From Takakia lepidozioides (lineage: Eukaryota > Streptophyta > Takakiopsida > Takakiales > Takakiaceae), in assembly GCA_030704615.1 (NCBI GenBank), contig CM060731.1, forward strand, positions 16,926,001 to 16,990,000: DNA of 64,000 nucleotides. Direction: 5' to 3'. The position numbers and the translations under genes were made by a program. Positions 35,501-45,297 of the stretch are shown here, in pieces (position 1 is the stretch's first letter; the number at the start of each line of letters is the position of its first letter). The notes below the pieces were generated by a model. The model ran no database searches and was not told the DNA's origin. It was given only the letters and a program-made list of their open reading frames with translations.

Positions 35501-38500
35501 GTTATCATCCCTCAGCCACAGAACAATGGCGCACTTGTGTTCTCTGTCATTTGCACTCCGGGCCTGGGAACATGTGCCAGGAAGACAAAGACCATCACTT
35601 TCAGACCAAGGTGCACCGTGTGCATGCACTCATGAATTCGTTCCTCATTGAATAGTTTGGGTATCCATATCTGCTTACCATGAGTCGTCATGTTGTTGTG
35701 GGGCACCTCTTTCGCGCCTATACTCAAGTAGTGAAAAAGGTATCAGTTGTCGAAATTGATGACAGATAGCGAGCTTTGCAAGGAACATAACCATCAGAAG
35801 AAGTTTCACTAAGTAATCGATCAATAGATGTTTGAACAAAGACCATGTGCAAAATTTTGAACCCCCTGTCAATGTAGGACTGCTCAACCAACGGTTGCTG
35901 GGCTTCTACTAGTGATTATCCTGCTAATTCCAATTTTATTTTGGCCAAGTTCAAACACCTTATATTTATTTCTTGCATTGCAGATTTTTGTTAGCAAACT
36001 CTTGCAAGAGGGATCTCTGTTTCAAGCAGCAAGGGACCGATTCCTTTGAGTGCCTACCAGTGGGCCAGCACTGCCATATCCATTGGACTGACATTAGCAG
36101 GTTGACTTTCTTGTGCAGTATGGCCTCTTTGCAATTTTTTCACATGCACAACTTAGAAAGACTTATGACTTAAAAAGAGTGAGTTTCTTTGGAAGGGATG
36201 GTTTGGAAGCATATTCATTTGAGTCAATCAGCACAGGATGGTCTATAGACAGCAGCTTGTGTTCTTGACAATTTTGTATGAAAAGTTTTTAGTTCAAGTG
36301 AAATCTTGGTCTGCTCTTCCTATTTTCACTGTCACTTCTAATGCAACTCTATGCTATCTATGACAGGGAGTTTTTGGTGTCAGTGCGCTTCAAGGAGCAT
36401 GGTTGGAACTGGTCGGGTGGTTTTGCACTTGATCAGTTGGGTGACACCCAGGTCAAGGTCCGAAATCCCACAACTGGTGCCATGCAAATGCTGAGGGTTG
36501 AGGTCAGCAACATGTCTGCTTCCAGCACAGACCGAGCTAAGGGTGTTGGCTCAGGGGGGGGCAGCCTAGGCACCTGCCTTATTCTCCTTTCAGATGATGA
36601 GACTGGATTTATGCCCTACCGTATTGATAATTTTTCCATGGAGGTAAGTGTGGTAGCATTTTCAATTTGATGTTGAGACCACTTCTAACATGTCAAAGCA
36701 TGATCTTCCCCACCCTGGATACTATTAGCATGGGTTTCAACCATCAATGATCTTTTCATGTGTACAAAAGGGAGCAGTACAAATTTGAGTGAATTATCAG
36801 TCCCCTATGTGAAAATCTAAATTTGGAGATAAGGAAGTGTCCTTCATGTGGTGTACAGAGATTACGGTTCCATCAACAAAAGTGTGAGAAGATGGAGAAC
36901 ATTTTGCACCCTTATAGCTCCTGCAATTATGCGTGGGATGAACCGTGCCATCCTCATCGCCTTGTTCTTGAGGTTCTTTTTCATGCATATTCCTACCTCT
37001 GTTGCTTGTTCACTAAGAAGTGTTAAATTGCAGAGGGCAAAATAACTAGATTTGGGATGTTCTCTATCAAGACCCCTGGTAAAAGGTCTTGTTTACGATC
37101 GTCAAATGGGCAGGAGACTCATTGTAGCTGAGCAAAAGTGATGGAAGACCCGCATACAAGAGATGTGCTCATTGCAGCTGGAGGAAAGGAAGAGTACCAG
37201 AACTAATGGTTTGCCCAGGCTAGCTTTACTTACACTTTCTTCACGTTGCTCTCAAACAAGGAGTCAGTTAGCCTAAGTACACGAGCCACAAAAGCTTCTG
37301 GCTTTCTTTTTTCTTAACTGTCATGAATTAGGAGGACCGTGCTCTTGAAAACTTTAGTGGTTATTCATACTGCTATATTGGTAGTTGGCGACCTCAATTC
37401 AGTGCTGTCACAGTTGTAGGCCCTCGACCCTCTCTGCAACCACTCCCAGCAGACAATAGTTTCGTTCGGCTCATCTATCTGGCTGAAGGAGACTGATGGT
37501 AAGAGGGTGAGATTGTTGTCCTATTTCAGGTATGTATGGACCTTTTAACTTCATTCTAATAGTAGCTCTGGAAAATGTGGATGAAGATTCCGGGTGGGGG
37601 TTCCTTGGGGGTGTATGGCCTGGACGAAGTGAAGGACTACCCTGGAGTAATGTTTGCATCGAGTTCACAGGTGAGCACATTGTTCAAAAGCATGATGCAC
37701 TTTCACAGTATGCTTTGTTTGGTGGAAAAGGTTTTCTCGTACTTGTTTGTTATTGTATATTCTACCTCTTGCATGGTCCTTGGCTGTCACAAATTTTGGC
37801 CACATTCCTGGGATCACACCATACATCATAATCAAATTGAAGTAGCTTATATTAGTCTGTGTTATTCATTCAGACATTTTGCACGGTGTGTTTGTCAACC
37901 TAAAAGCCCTCAGTGCCTCTGCCCTTTTTCTCATCTATTGGCTAAGAGATATCTCCTCACGAGCACCTGCAGACCCTGAAATTAAGCAATGTCGTACAGG
38001 TGTCCTTTCAGCAGACAGCTCTCTGTGGCTCTCTCCTTAAGACTTGTGTCCTTATCTCCAAAACCTTGCTTGAATCTATCTCTGGCTACACAAGTTCACA
38101 TAGCAACAGCTCATCAGGCTCTTTTCCAAATCGTGTCATAAATGGGCTCCCTACTTTCGTTTAGTCATTGGTGATTCAATAGAGCTATTGATTTGTTAAT
38201 AGAGATTATAACATCAGGCCCCAAATGTTGGAGTGTCAAGGTTATAGCCCTTGCACGGCACTTTGAGAACAGAACGGGACGGGTAGCTCAGTGGTAGAGC
38301 ACCCCACCGGAATGGGGGAGGTCCTAGGTTCAATCCCTAGCCCGACCACACGCCAGTGGTTTTCCAACATGGTATCAGAGCCAAGATTGGGGCGGTGGTC
38401 AGAACGGGTGGGCATTAGCTATAAGGGCTATGCCTTGAGGGGGAGTGTTGGAGTGTCAAGGTTATAGCCCTTGCACGGCACTTTGAGAACAGAACGGGAC

Positions 38501-41500
38501 GGGTAGCTCAGTGGTAGAGCACCCCACCGGAATGGGGGAGGTCCTAGGTTCAATCCCTAGCCTGACCACATGCCAGTGGTTTTCCAAGACCAAAAAAGTA
38601 CTGCAGACTGCCGTCAAAACTGAAAGAAATCGTCAAGATCCATTAAGTACTTTTTTGGTGTGAATGCATGCCATGTTTGGAAATCACCTTGCATTTAAAG
38701 ATGTCTGGACTCTTCCCTTCTTCCTTGCTTCTTTGACAGTACTCATGATGTGGTCGAAGTTTTTGTTGGGACTGAACAGTCAAATGTGCTTGTGAAATTA
38801 CCCTATATGCAGAAGCCCGAGCGGACTGTTTTGGTGTCAGTTCGCGCAGAAGGTCCTATCAGGGTAAGCAAATTCACATGTAATTCTTTGCCTTCATTGT
38901 TCATTCCTTTGAAGATGTGGTTCATGCCCTTGATCATAAAGTGAGGACGACTGTGATGTTGCATAATGTAGGAGTTTTTAGGCATGTGGATTGTGCTGTT
39001 TGTTAACGCGCAAGTCACTTTTAAGGTTCTGAACTTGCTAAGGAAAGTAGTGGGACCACGTCAGTCACTTTCAGTCACTGATTTGTGAGTGGTATTGAAC
39101 TAACACCGTTGAAATGGAGTGGAGGTTGCCACCATGGTGGTGACATGAGAGGTTCTTACCCTAACTTCTCACTAGCCTTCTAGTGGAAGCTAGGGGTAGG
39201 TTGACATTGAGGTATAAGATTCGATGGATTGACCTTAGAAGGACTAAAAGTAAAGATATTCTCCAGTGGTCCGTAGGAGTCCAAGGATGGCATACCACTG
39301 ACCATAACTCCCCTACAGAGTCTGGTATTTGTGTGACCAGCATCATGTCTGTGCATCTGTAATAATTCCCATGCTTGCACCTTATTAGCTTCCATGGAGA
39401 CTCCTAGAAGTAGTCAGTTTGCTAGAGGTCGCCCAGGTACAGTAATGACCTGGAAAACTCATCTAGCCTGGGTGGGTTTGGTCTAAACAGTTGCACTAAT
39501 TCCATCACAGTTCTATTGACCATTTTTTCAAGGAGCACCAGATCATTGAGACAAACTAGCTGCATGACAGGTATTGAGCATAGTAGACACAGCGCTGCAT
39601 ACGATGAGGAGCTGTGATGGTGCCAGCTGCAATGGTCTGAGGCAGCCATTTGCAGAGAGTAGCCGCATACTTGAACCTGATGCTGAGTCACTGGAAGAGC
39701 TGTCAGTGCAGCTCTCCTTCATAGGACTATCTGTTATCGACTCTTTTCCACAGGTACTCCCATGCCTTTTGGAGTTGTCTTGGGCCTTGTGTCACTTAAG
39801 GCTGTCTTTGTAATTTGATGTAGATGAATACACATCCAAAACAGACTGGCACTTTGTGCTGCCCAGAAGCTCCTTGTGTCATCCAACTCATGTTTTGCAA
39901 TTATGTGAGCACATATTGACAGCAAGGCAAATGGAGTTTTTCCCACTCTGCAATTTCTTTCAGTAAATCTTTTGTGGACATTTTCCTGATGTTGTCTGAG
40001 TTGTTAGTAGCGATTATTTTTGGATGGGACAGGAGATTGTGTTTGCCTCTGCAAAGGGGGTGAGTCTCCAGTTGCTGCAGGGCCAGCACCAGCAGCAGAT
40101 GAAGCTAGAAGTTGCAGTGCTGCAGGTCGATAACCAGCTGCGCTATGCAGTCCACCCAGTCATGCTCTCTGCCACCAATGCACATCCAAGTCTTGAAAGT
40201 TCGGAGACAGCATCAGCAAATGAGAGTCATATTGGCATAGGTAATAACTTCAAGTTTTCAGATGGTGCGGCGTTGGCTATGGTGGTCGCCAAATGGCGCC
40301 GCCCGGCACGTTCAGTCGACTGTTTCCAGTCCATAAGCTTACGGTAAGTCGACATAGGAGTATCCCTTTTGTGTCCTTGCGTAAGTCAGTTAGATTTTCT
40401 TTGACTGTAGACATTACAATCTACACTAGCGATGACACTCCAGCAGTTTTCATAATTCAGTACCATGGGCGGTGTGAATGAGCTCGATATTGTAAGCTAA
40501 AGTGTATGTCATCAAGGCGCTCAAGAGGGCCATCCACCTTCATCAGCTATAGTGATTAAGGAAGACGTGAAGGCAGTTGTTGAATGGTAGTAATTGAATC
40601 TACCTTTCCGTGTGCAGCCTGGTGCCATTGCGACTCGAGGTGGAAGAGCAGATGGTGTCATGCCTGCTTGGCTTCATGGCAAACGTGACCTGGACCTTTC
40701 CTGGTTTGAAAACTAAAAAGCTAGGGTCTTCAAAAGTGCAGTTGTGGTCATTTGTACAATGGAGCCACCTGCACGGACCAGAACAGTATTCAGCCATCCC
40801 CTTGACCTTTGAGGTGGTACAAGTGTCGACTTCACATAACAAAGGCATTCGATTTAGTAAGGTTCTGAGACGTGTAGAAGAGTACCAGTGCTGGGCAGCT
40901 GCTGCAGCAGTGGAGCTTGTGGGAGGACCTAGGCAAAAGCTTCCATTTCTGACCAAGGAGAGACCCAAGGCCTACATCGAGATCCTCCATGTGACACCAA
41001 TTGAGCTTACTGTGAGGTATTCCTCTCTCATTTCCATGTCAATGTATTTCACTGGCAAAGCACTGGCAAATTTGCAAAGGAGTGCTTTTGGCAGTGTACC
41101 GTTTCAATTTATGATGCTCAAAGTATAGGCTAGGGTCTACAAGGCAGGGTATCCCAATTTGCTGGGATTGTACAGCAAAGTTTCACTCATGTGGCAGCCA
41201 TGTGTACTACCTGGATTGCATGTAGTCCTCCCTTTGACAGGAACTTAACTATATGGCCGTTTTTACACTTCCAACCATTTGGGGCTCGTTGGTTTGTGAG
41301 GGAACAGCTTCTCAAGCACACCATGGCTACCTAAAAGTAAGTCTGGAGCAGCAACAAGGTCACTGCTTTGGATGACGGGGATGTTGCTGCAGGTAGTTTC
41401 GTGAATTCTATTGATTTTCTTGCAGTTCTATGTGATGTCTAGAATCTCTTGATCCTGCTATTAGACTACATGTTGACTTCATTTCCTTAGGAAATTTTCC

Positions 41501-44500
41501 GGAGGGCATGCTCTTCACACCACAACCATGTTCCTAATAAGAACCAAACTGGCTGAAGATGACATGGGAGAAATTGTGCACGGTATGGCAATAGGTGAAT
41601 GAATTTTGGGATCTTTGGGAAGTGTCTTGGGACCTTTCCTCATATGAGAACTATGTGTCTGAAGGGGGTCAAACTATGGACAAATGAAATGGTGAATCAC
41701 TATCGTACAACCTGTGTATATGTATTCATTCCAGTTCTAACCTTTACCTTGTATTCCTTTTGCCAGTGTACTTGACCTCTGGGCTCTTACTTTCTCATCT
41801 GAAAGTAAGAGACCTTACAAAACTGAAAAGCTGATATTAAATTCCATCTGGGACCTAATATTGGAATGCTTTGAAGTCTAATTACTATGAGTGCACTGAT
41901 TATGAAGTGAAGATTTCCCCGCCTGAGTATCACAATTGCATTTGTTTTGTTGCTGGATGGCAGCACCATGTGATGGCATTAGCAGATGTGGAGGATGCAC
42001 GCATGCACTTGCGGCAGTTGACACTAGAACACCCCTTGGCAAGCTGGGATGTCATCTGTGGCATGATCACACGACATTACACGCGCCAGCTTTTTCAAGA
42101 AGTTTACAAGGTTGCTTTACACTCACTGCAAGCTATTTGACTTGCATCATCATAGAAGGGTTAGAAGTACCACACTTTACTAGAACTCCTCAAATTCATT
42201 CTTATCACTCTACATATGCTGGCAACTGTTCATGAGAATTGGCTGGTTTTTTCATCAAGGCTCTCATAAGGTAACTTAGTGGTGACCTGTGGACTGCAGG
42301 TGCTCGGGTCTGCTGATGTACTAGGCAACCCAATCCGCTTCGTGCGGAGTCTAGGTTCTGGTGTGTGGGACTTTGTTTCCACCCCGGTCCGAAGCTTTGT
42401 CCAGGTAAACTCAGATTGACCTTATCAATGTAGCTCATCCAAGGGCTTGTATGAGTCCACGGACTGTTGTGAGAACAAAGAAAGTGATTTAGTTCTGAAT
42501 GCTGAAATTTGCGAAACCAAGGCAGAATAGTCTATAAGCAAGAACTTCCAGAACTGGAGAAACACACTGGAACAGGATATAACATGAGCCAATTTGACTT
42601 TAATTGTCCATAACCAAGTTGCTTTTATTCAGCTAAGTCTTTGATATGGGTTGCGGTGTTCAGAGTCCAAGGGAGCTTGCAAGGGGGCTAGCTCAGGGCA
42701 CACAGAGTCTATGTAGTAACACTATCTTCGCCTTCAGCAATGCAGCCACACGCATGAGTAGGGCTGCTCATAAGGTCTGCTCTTAAATTTGACACAAACT
42801 TCGTTATGTTTGGCTGGGTGATGACTCTCGAAGTTTACTCCTGAAACTTACTAACCGTGCAAATGCTCTCATAAGTAGTGGGGGAAAGGATGGGGATAGG
42901 CTGGTCTGTTTCAGCCACATATATGTTAGCTGATGAGTATGTAAGGTGTGCCTGTCCTTTAGTCCTTGCCCTTGATTTACAGAGCCCCTTAACTCCATGG
43001 CAAACCAGGACAAGGTTGGTTGAGGAACCATGCTTAATTTTTGGAGGGGTACGTTCTCTTTGTTAGTTGCCCAACCATTCTGCAAGGATGTGGTCTCTAG
43101 GGAGATGTAATCATTGATTGTGCGCTGCCAATTTCAGGTATAATGTAATCTTGAGCACTTCAGTCTGATTGGATGATGACTGTTTGAGGGTATCTATGTC
43201 TGTGGTGCCTGTTTGTGTTTTCTCAGGGAGTGACAGCTTTTGCACTAGACAAGGAGTATGTTGCGAAAATGGAGAGGCGGCAACACAACCAGGCATATGA
43301 AAACCTGAGTGTCGTCAATGAGTTTCTAGAGGTGTGCAAATTTGTTGTTGTGTTCAGATAGTTATGGGCGTAGAGATGTTTGAGCATATTGGTGCTCTAA
43401 CCTCATAATAAAAAAGCAACTGCATTTAGAAAAGCAGAGAGCAATTGCAGTCCTTGTTGTTAGTGCTTTCAACACTTGAATATCAGTCACATATCTTTCA
43501 TGTGAATGGTATTGTTAGGCATGAATGTCTATGTACGACATGTTGAATCTGAGTAATGCTTGTTTGTGTGAGTCAACCCTGTACGTGGTTGGGCAGGTAG
43601 GTACATGTCTCTTGATGTTCAGACATGTTTTCTTCCACGGTCTCAAATATGTCCCTGCAGTTATCTTTGGCAGTTTTGAATCTCAAGTCATACATCAACA
43701 GCATGAGGATTTGTGGCATGGTGCTATGTTTCAGGGTCTCACAGGCTTGCTACAATCTCCAGTAAGAGGAGCTGAGAAGGCTGGTCTTCCTGGAATGATA
43801 TCAGGTGTGCCCATCAATGTAGTTCTCAATTAGCTATCTTCTTCCATCTCTTCCAGTATAACTTCATCATTAATGAACCTATTAACAGTAGTCACTTGCC
43901 AGATGTTCTGAATCATGTACAGCTGAATGGCATCCAAACATCATGTCATGGTGGATACAAGCATACCGCCACACCTGAATACATCAAAGCTTGGTGTGTA
44001 CCTGTAGGTCAGGGGCACAGTTAACCTCATTGGTGGGCGTCATGGACGTCTATGCTATGTCTGGCTGCATGTGGCTGTATGCTAATGTGATCTACATTCC
44101 TTTCTTAGGATCTCCTTTTATTGGGTTAGGGACAAAATGGGGGTTTTTGTCTAGATGAGGGTTGGCAAAGACGGTCAAAACAGGTTTGGGTTCAATTTCT
44201 AGTACCAATCCTGTTAGGAGGAACTCCCTCCTCTATGTAATCGTGGTGGTTTTCGTGAATGTGTAATCCTGGGTGTCTCCCCTCTGAGAGTAGGGGACCA
44301 TACGACCCCTGATCCAGGTCAGTTGTCTTTCGTAGGTTTTGTTATCAGGGTTTCTGTTGGCTTTCTGACATCATTCATCTTATTAGACGCATGGTGCCAC
44401 GCTTTATATGACTCCAGTGAAAGGACCTGAAAACTTTCTCTGTGGTTGGTCAACAGGGGCTGCAGTTGGAGCTCTGGGGGTAGTGGCAAGGCCGGTTGCC

Positions 44501-45297
44501 AGTATATTGGAGGTGGCTAGCAAGACAGGGCAAAGCATTTGCAATCGCAGTAGCCCTTCACAATGGCGTGCTTCTCGCATTCGGCTCCCCAGACACTTGA
44601 ATGAAAACTCGCCATTGCTTCCGTACTCTTGGGAGAGCGCTGTTGGAAGGGCTGTGCTGCTGGAAGCTGACAGTGGCTGCTTCAAGGATGAGGTAAGTCG
44701 ACAATCACTCTTCTCACAAGAACAATGGTTAACTGTCTATTTCCATCACCTCCACCTCATGCTCCGACATTCCTTGATCGTTACTTGACCTCTTGCTGCA
44801 CTGGTGTATTAATGATACGGGGTGAAGGAAGTGGGCTCATGTTGTGATCTTGTACCTACTTAGAGTGACCGTTCTGTCTGGTTTTGGGACAGATCCTGGT
44901 GGTATGCATGCCCCTGACACAGGGTGAGGAGTTTGTATTGCTGACCAAAACAAGGTTACTCAGGGTCAGCCGCTCTAAAGCATCTTTTATGGGTGAATCC
45001 ATCACATCCTCAGGAACGAAGTGGAATATGGAACTGGTGGCTGCGATTGAGGACATTATACAGATAGAACGCATTGGGAACTACGTCAGTGTGCTGCTTG
45101 GTCCTGCAAAGCGGGAGTTTATCAGAAGCCAACATCACTCAGGGCTGAGCCACAAAGCCATGTGCCTTCCCACTCATGAGACCCTTGAGCTTGCAGACTA
45201 TTTTGCAGCTGATCAGTTTCTTAGTATTTTGCGCTTGCTAGAGAGTGAACAACAGCAAAGACGGTCAACACTTTTGATCTCCACTTGGAGCCAATGA
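11586..45297 (+). CDS. VPS13: VPS13-family bridge-like lipid transfer protein, plant type (SHRUBBY-like)
   Basis: A giant split gene with more than 40 recognisable exons, all on +. It begins MFESAAYQILAGYLGHYVKD (chorein N terminus) and ends at TGA 45295-45297. Family landmarks occur in the right order: chorein (11586-14967), groove-forming repeats (15100-31731), the VAB adaptor-binding region (31956-36643), and the C-terminal ATG2-C/APT1-like and PH-like parts (36859-45297). The exon blocks are listed separately. Nearly all introns are GT-AG and most exon phases agree, with no stop inside a recognised exon, so the gene appears functional. Known role: a hydrophobic rod that moves glycerolipids between membranes at contact sites. 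The wording of the VAB and C-terminal regions (DDETGFMPYRIDNF, NYAWDEPCHPHRL) recalls the Arabidopsis SHRUBBY/VPS13 group, but the exact paralogue is not settled. The introns are loaded with mobile elements. Confidence 0.9.
13385..13667 (-). mobile_element. LINE tail fragment (GHKATANNVL family) with 11-bp target-site duplication
   Basis: An 11-bp direct repeat TCAAGAGAAGA (13385-13395 and 13657-13667) flanks minus-strand sequence encoding [35 protein letters not shown] and the end of the family's C-terminal domain. Near the 3' end a 13-base homopolymer replaces about 15 bases of the consensus. The insertion lies in VPS13 intron 3, opposite to the gene. Confidence 0.75.
15404..15437 (+). repeat. 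17-bp tandem duplication
   Basis: CCGCTACTGATGGCTGT occurs twice in direct succession (15404-15420, 15421-15437), in a VPS13 intron. Confidence 0.9.
18129..18184 (+). repeat. Triplicated decamer GCTCTTCAAT with inverted copy
   Basis: GCTCTTCAAT is repeated three times (18151-18180). An inverted copy ATTGAAGAGC lies just upstream (18129-18138), giving a potential hairpin in a VPS13 intron. Confidence 0.85.
18884..19186 (+). repeat. Diverged tandem duplication of about 150 bp
   Basis: Unit 1 (18884-19024) starts TGTCAAGTTG and ends GTGGAGTTCAACG. Unit 2 (19032-19186) starts TGTCAAGTTG and ends GTGGAGATTCAACG. Between these ends there are shared blocks (CAGCATACT, GATGGCAGA). It lies just after a VPS13 exon and is probably intronic. 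Confidence 0.55.
20700..22815 (+). other. VPS13 interior without placed exons
   Basis: No exon, mobile element or RNA gene could be recognised here with confidence. VPS13 homologues should have coding sequence at this point, so diverged exons may be hidden. Confidence 0.4.
27349..27379 (+). repeat. GA microsatellite
   Basis: Interrupted AG repeat in the VPS13 intron 26934-27681. Confidence 0.85.
29623..30955 (+). mobile_element. LINE (GHKATANNVL family), 5'-truncated, flanked by a 15-bp target-site duplication
   Basis: The direct repeat TCTATACACACCAGC at 29608-29622 and 30956-30970 defines both ends. One open frame runs through almost the whole element to TGA at 30947-30949. It encodes the end of a reverse transcriptase (CAKRYFDLWGLEANVSKC, YTYLGVEFSSNCNWDAHIRK), the thumb/connection region (VIRPALEYRSAIWVDNSNQ), a Cys/His motif CNCPLCGQSDDSIHFLIHC and the C-terminal domain ([16 protein letters not shown] ending GHKATANNVL). 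The catalytic RT motifs and endonuclease are lost by 5' truncation. The frame is intact over about 440 residues, which suggests a recent insertion. It sits in a VPS13 intron in sense orientation and carries a GACCTG hexamer array. Confidence 0.88.
30269..30300 (+). repeat. GACCTG hexamer array inside the LINE frame
   Basis: About five tandem copies, encoding alternating Asp-Leu. The array keeps the frame. Confidence 0.9.
34360..34740 (+). mobile_element. C-terminal fragment of a second LINE type with ATTTC tail
   Basis: Reads FRVGSHNLRIETGRW, then CTGHSREIQTEEHFFYCPLY and YEIRGRFHCLLRGTQSL, the C-terminal zinc-type region common in plant-type LINEs. It is followed by a short untranslated end and a pentanucleotide ATTTC tail (34744-34766). 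It lies in VPS13 intron 34129-34910, and frameshifts are present. Confidence 0.6.
34758..34836. repeat. 19-bp perfect inverted repeat next to the ATTTC tail
   Basis: ATTTCATTTCTCTCATATT (34758-34776) is the reverse complement of 34818-34836. A third partial arm CTCTCATATTT follows at about 34845-34855. Confidence 0.85.
38277..38348 (+). tRNA. tRNA-like cloverleaf in the 5' LTR (not a normal tRNA gene)
   Basis: The 72 nt fold as acceptor GGACGGG/CCCGACC (one A-A mismatch), TA, D stem GCTC/GAGC with loop AGTGGTA, A26, anticodon stem CCCCA/GGGGG with loop CCGGAAT, variable loop AGGTC, T stem CTAGG/CCTAG with loop TTCAATC, and A73. Position 33 is C instead of the invariant T. The nominal anticodon GGA (Ser) does not fit this short-variable-arm class. 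A box TAGCTCAGTGG and B box GGTTCAATCC are intact, and TTTT follows at 38360-38363. Best read as a Pol III-promoter module of the LTR. Confidence 0.6.
38497..38568 (+). tRNA. tRNA-like cloverleaf in the 3' LTR
   Basis: Identical to the 5' LTR copy except for one C-to-T change in the acceptor 3' strand (CCTGACC). Both Pol III boxes are retained, and TTTT follows. Confidence 0.55.

Larger units (their letters stand above)
31956..36643 (+). other. VPS13: VPS13 exon block 3: VAB (adaptor-binding, SHR-BD) region
   Basis: Exons are 31956-32603, 32942-33013, 33283-33723, 33933-34128, 34911-35610, 35984-36100 and 36367-36643, with continuous phases throughout. Landmarks are APYWLQNDTGMAITYWL, VPLEVRFDIPFMISPK, LCYPSQLSSRPLRCCVTV, ELSISVPFWIYNCSYLNL, WSRPFSLELPDGTTTVIIPQ, HCHIHWTDISR and LILLSDDETGFMPYRIDNF. 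This is the region that binds adaptors carrying a PxP motif in other VPS13 proteins. The intron 34129-34910 holds a different LINE fragment and an ATTTC repeat. Confidence 0.85.
38226..38589 (+). mobile_element. Complete miniature LTR retrotransposon (TRIM) with tRNA-like LTRs
   Basis: Two 144-bp direct repeats (38226-38369 and 38446-38589) differ at only three positions. Each LTR starts TGTTGGA, and the 5' LTR ends TCCAACA. The primer-binding site TGGTATCAGAGCC (38370-38382), complementary to the 3' end of plant initiator Met-tRNA, follows the 5' LTR directly. A purine tract GAGGGGGAG (38437-38445) precedes the 3' LTR. The internal part is only 76 bp and codes for nothing. The element is flanked by the 5-bp duplication CCAAA (38221-38225 and 38590-38594), as expected for integrase-mediated insertion. 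It must be mobilised by proteins supplied by another element. It lies in a VPS13 intron in sense orientation. Confidence 0.92.
36859..45297 (+). other. VPS13: VPS13 exon block 4: C-terminal ATG2-C/APT1-like and PH-like region
   Basis: Exons are 36859-36972, 37587-37670, about 38740-38863, 39571-39753, 40033-40343, 40618-41016, possibly about 41490-41600, 41964-42110, 42300-42404, 42664-42774, 43227-43331, 43735-43804, 44457-44692 and 44893-45297. Landmarks are RTVLVSVRAEGPIR, KLEVAVLQVDNQLRYAVHP, ITRHYTRQLFQEVYK, DVLGNPIRFVRSLGSGVWDF, ELARGLAQGTQSL, GLTGLLQSPVRGAEKAGLPG, VARPVASILEVASKTGQSI and LLPYSWESAVGRAVLLEAD. The last exon resembles a PH-like fold (GEEFVLLTKTRLLRV). The phase of the exon near 38740 does not fit the one before it, so a small exon may be missing there. 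The TRIM copy at 38226 lies in that intron. Confidence 0.83.
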
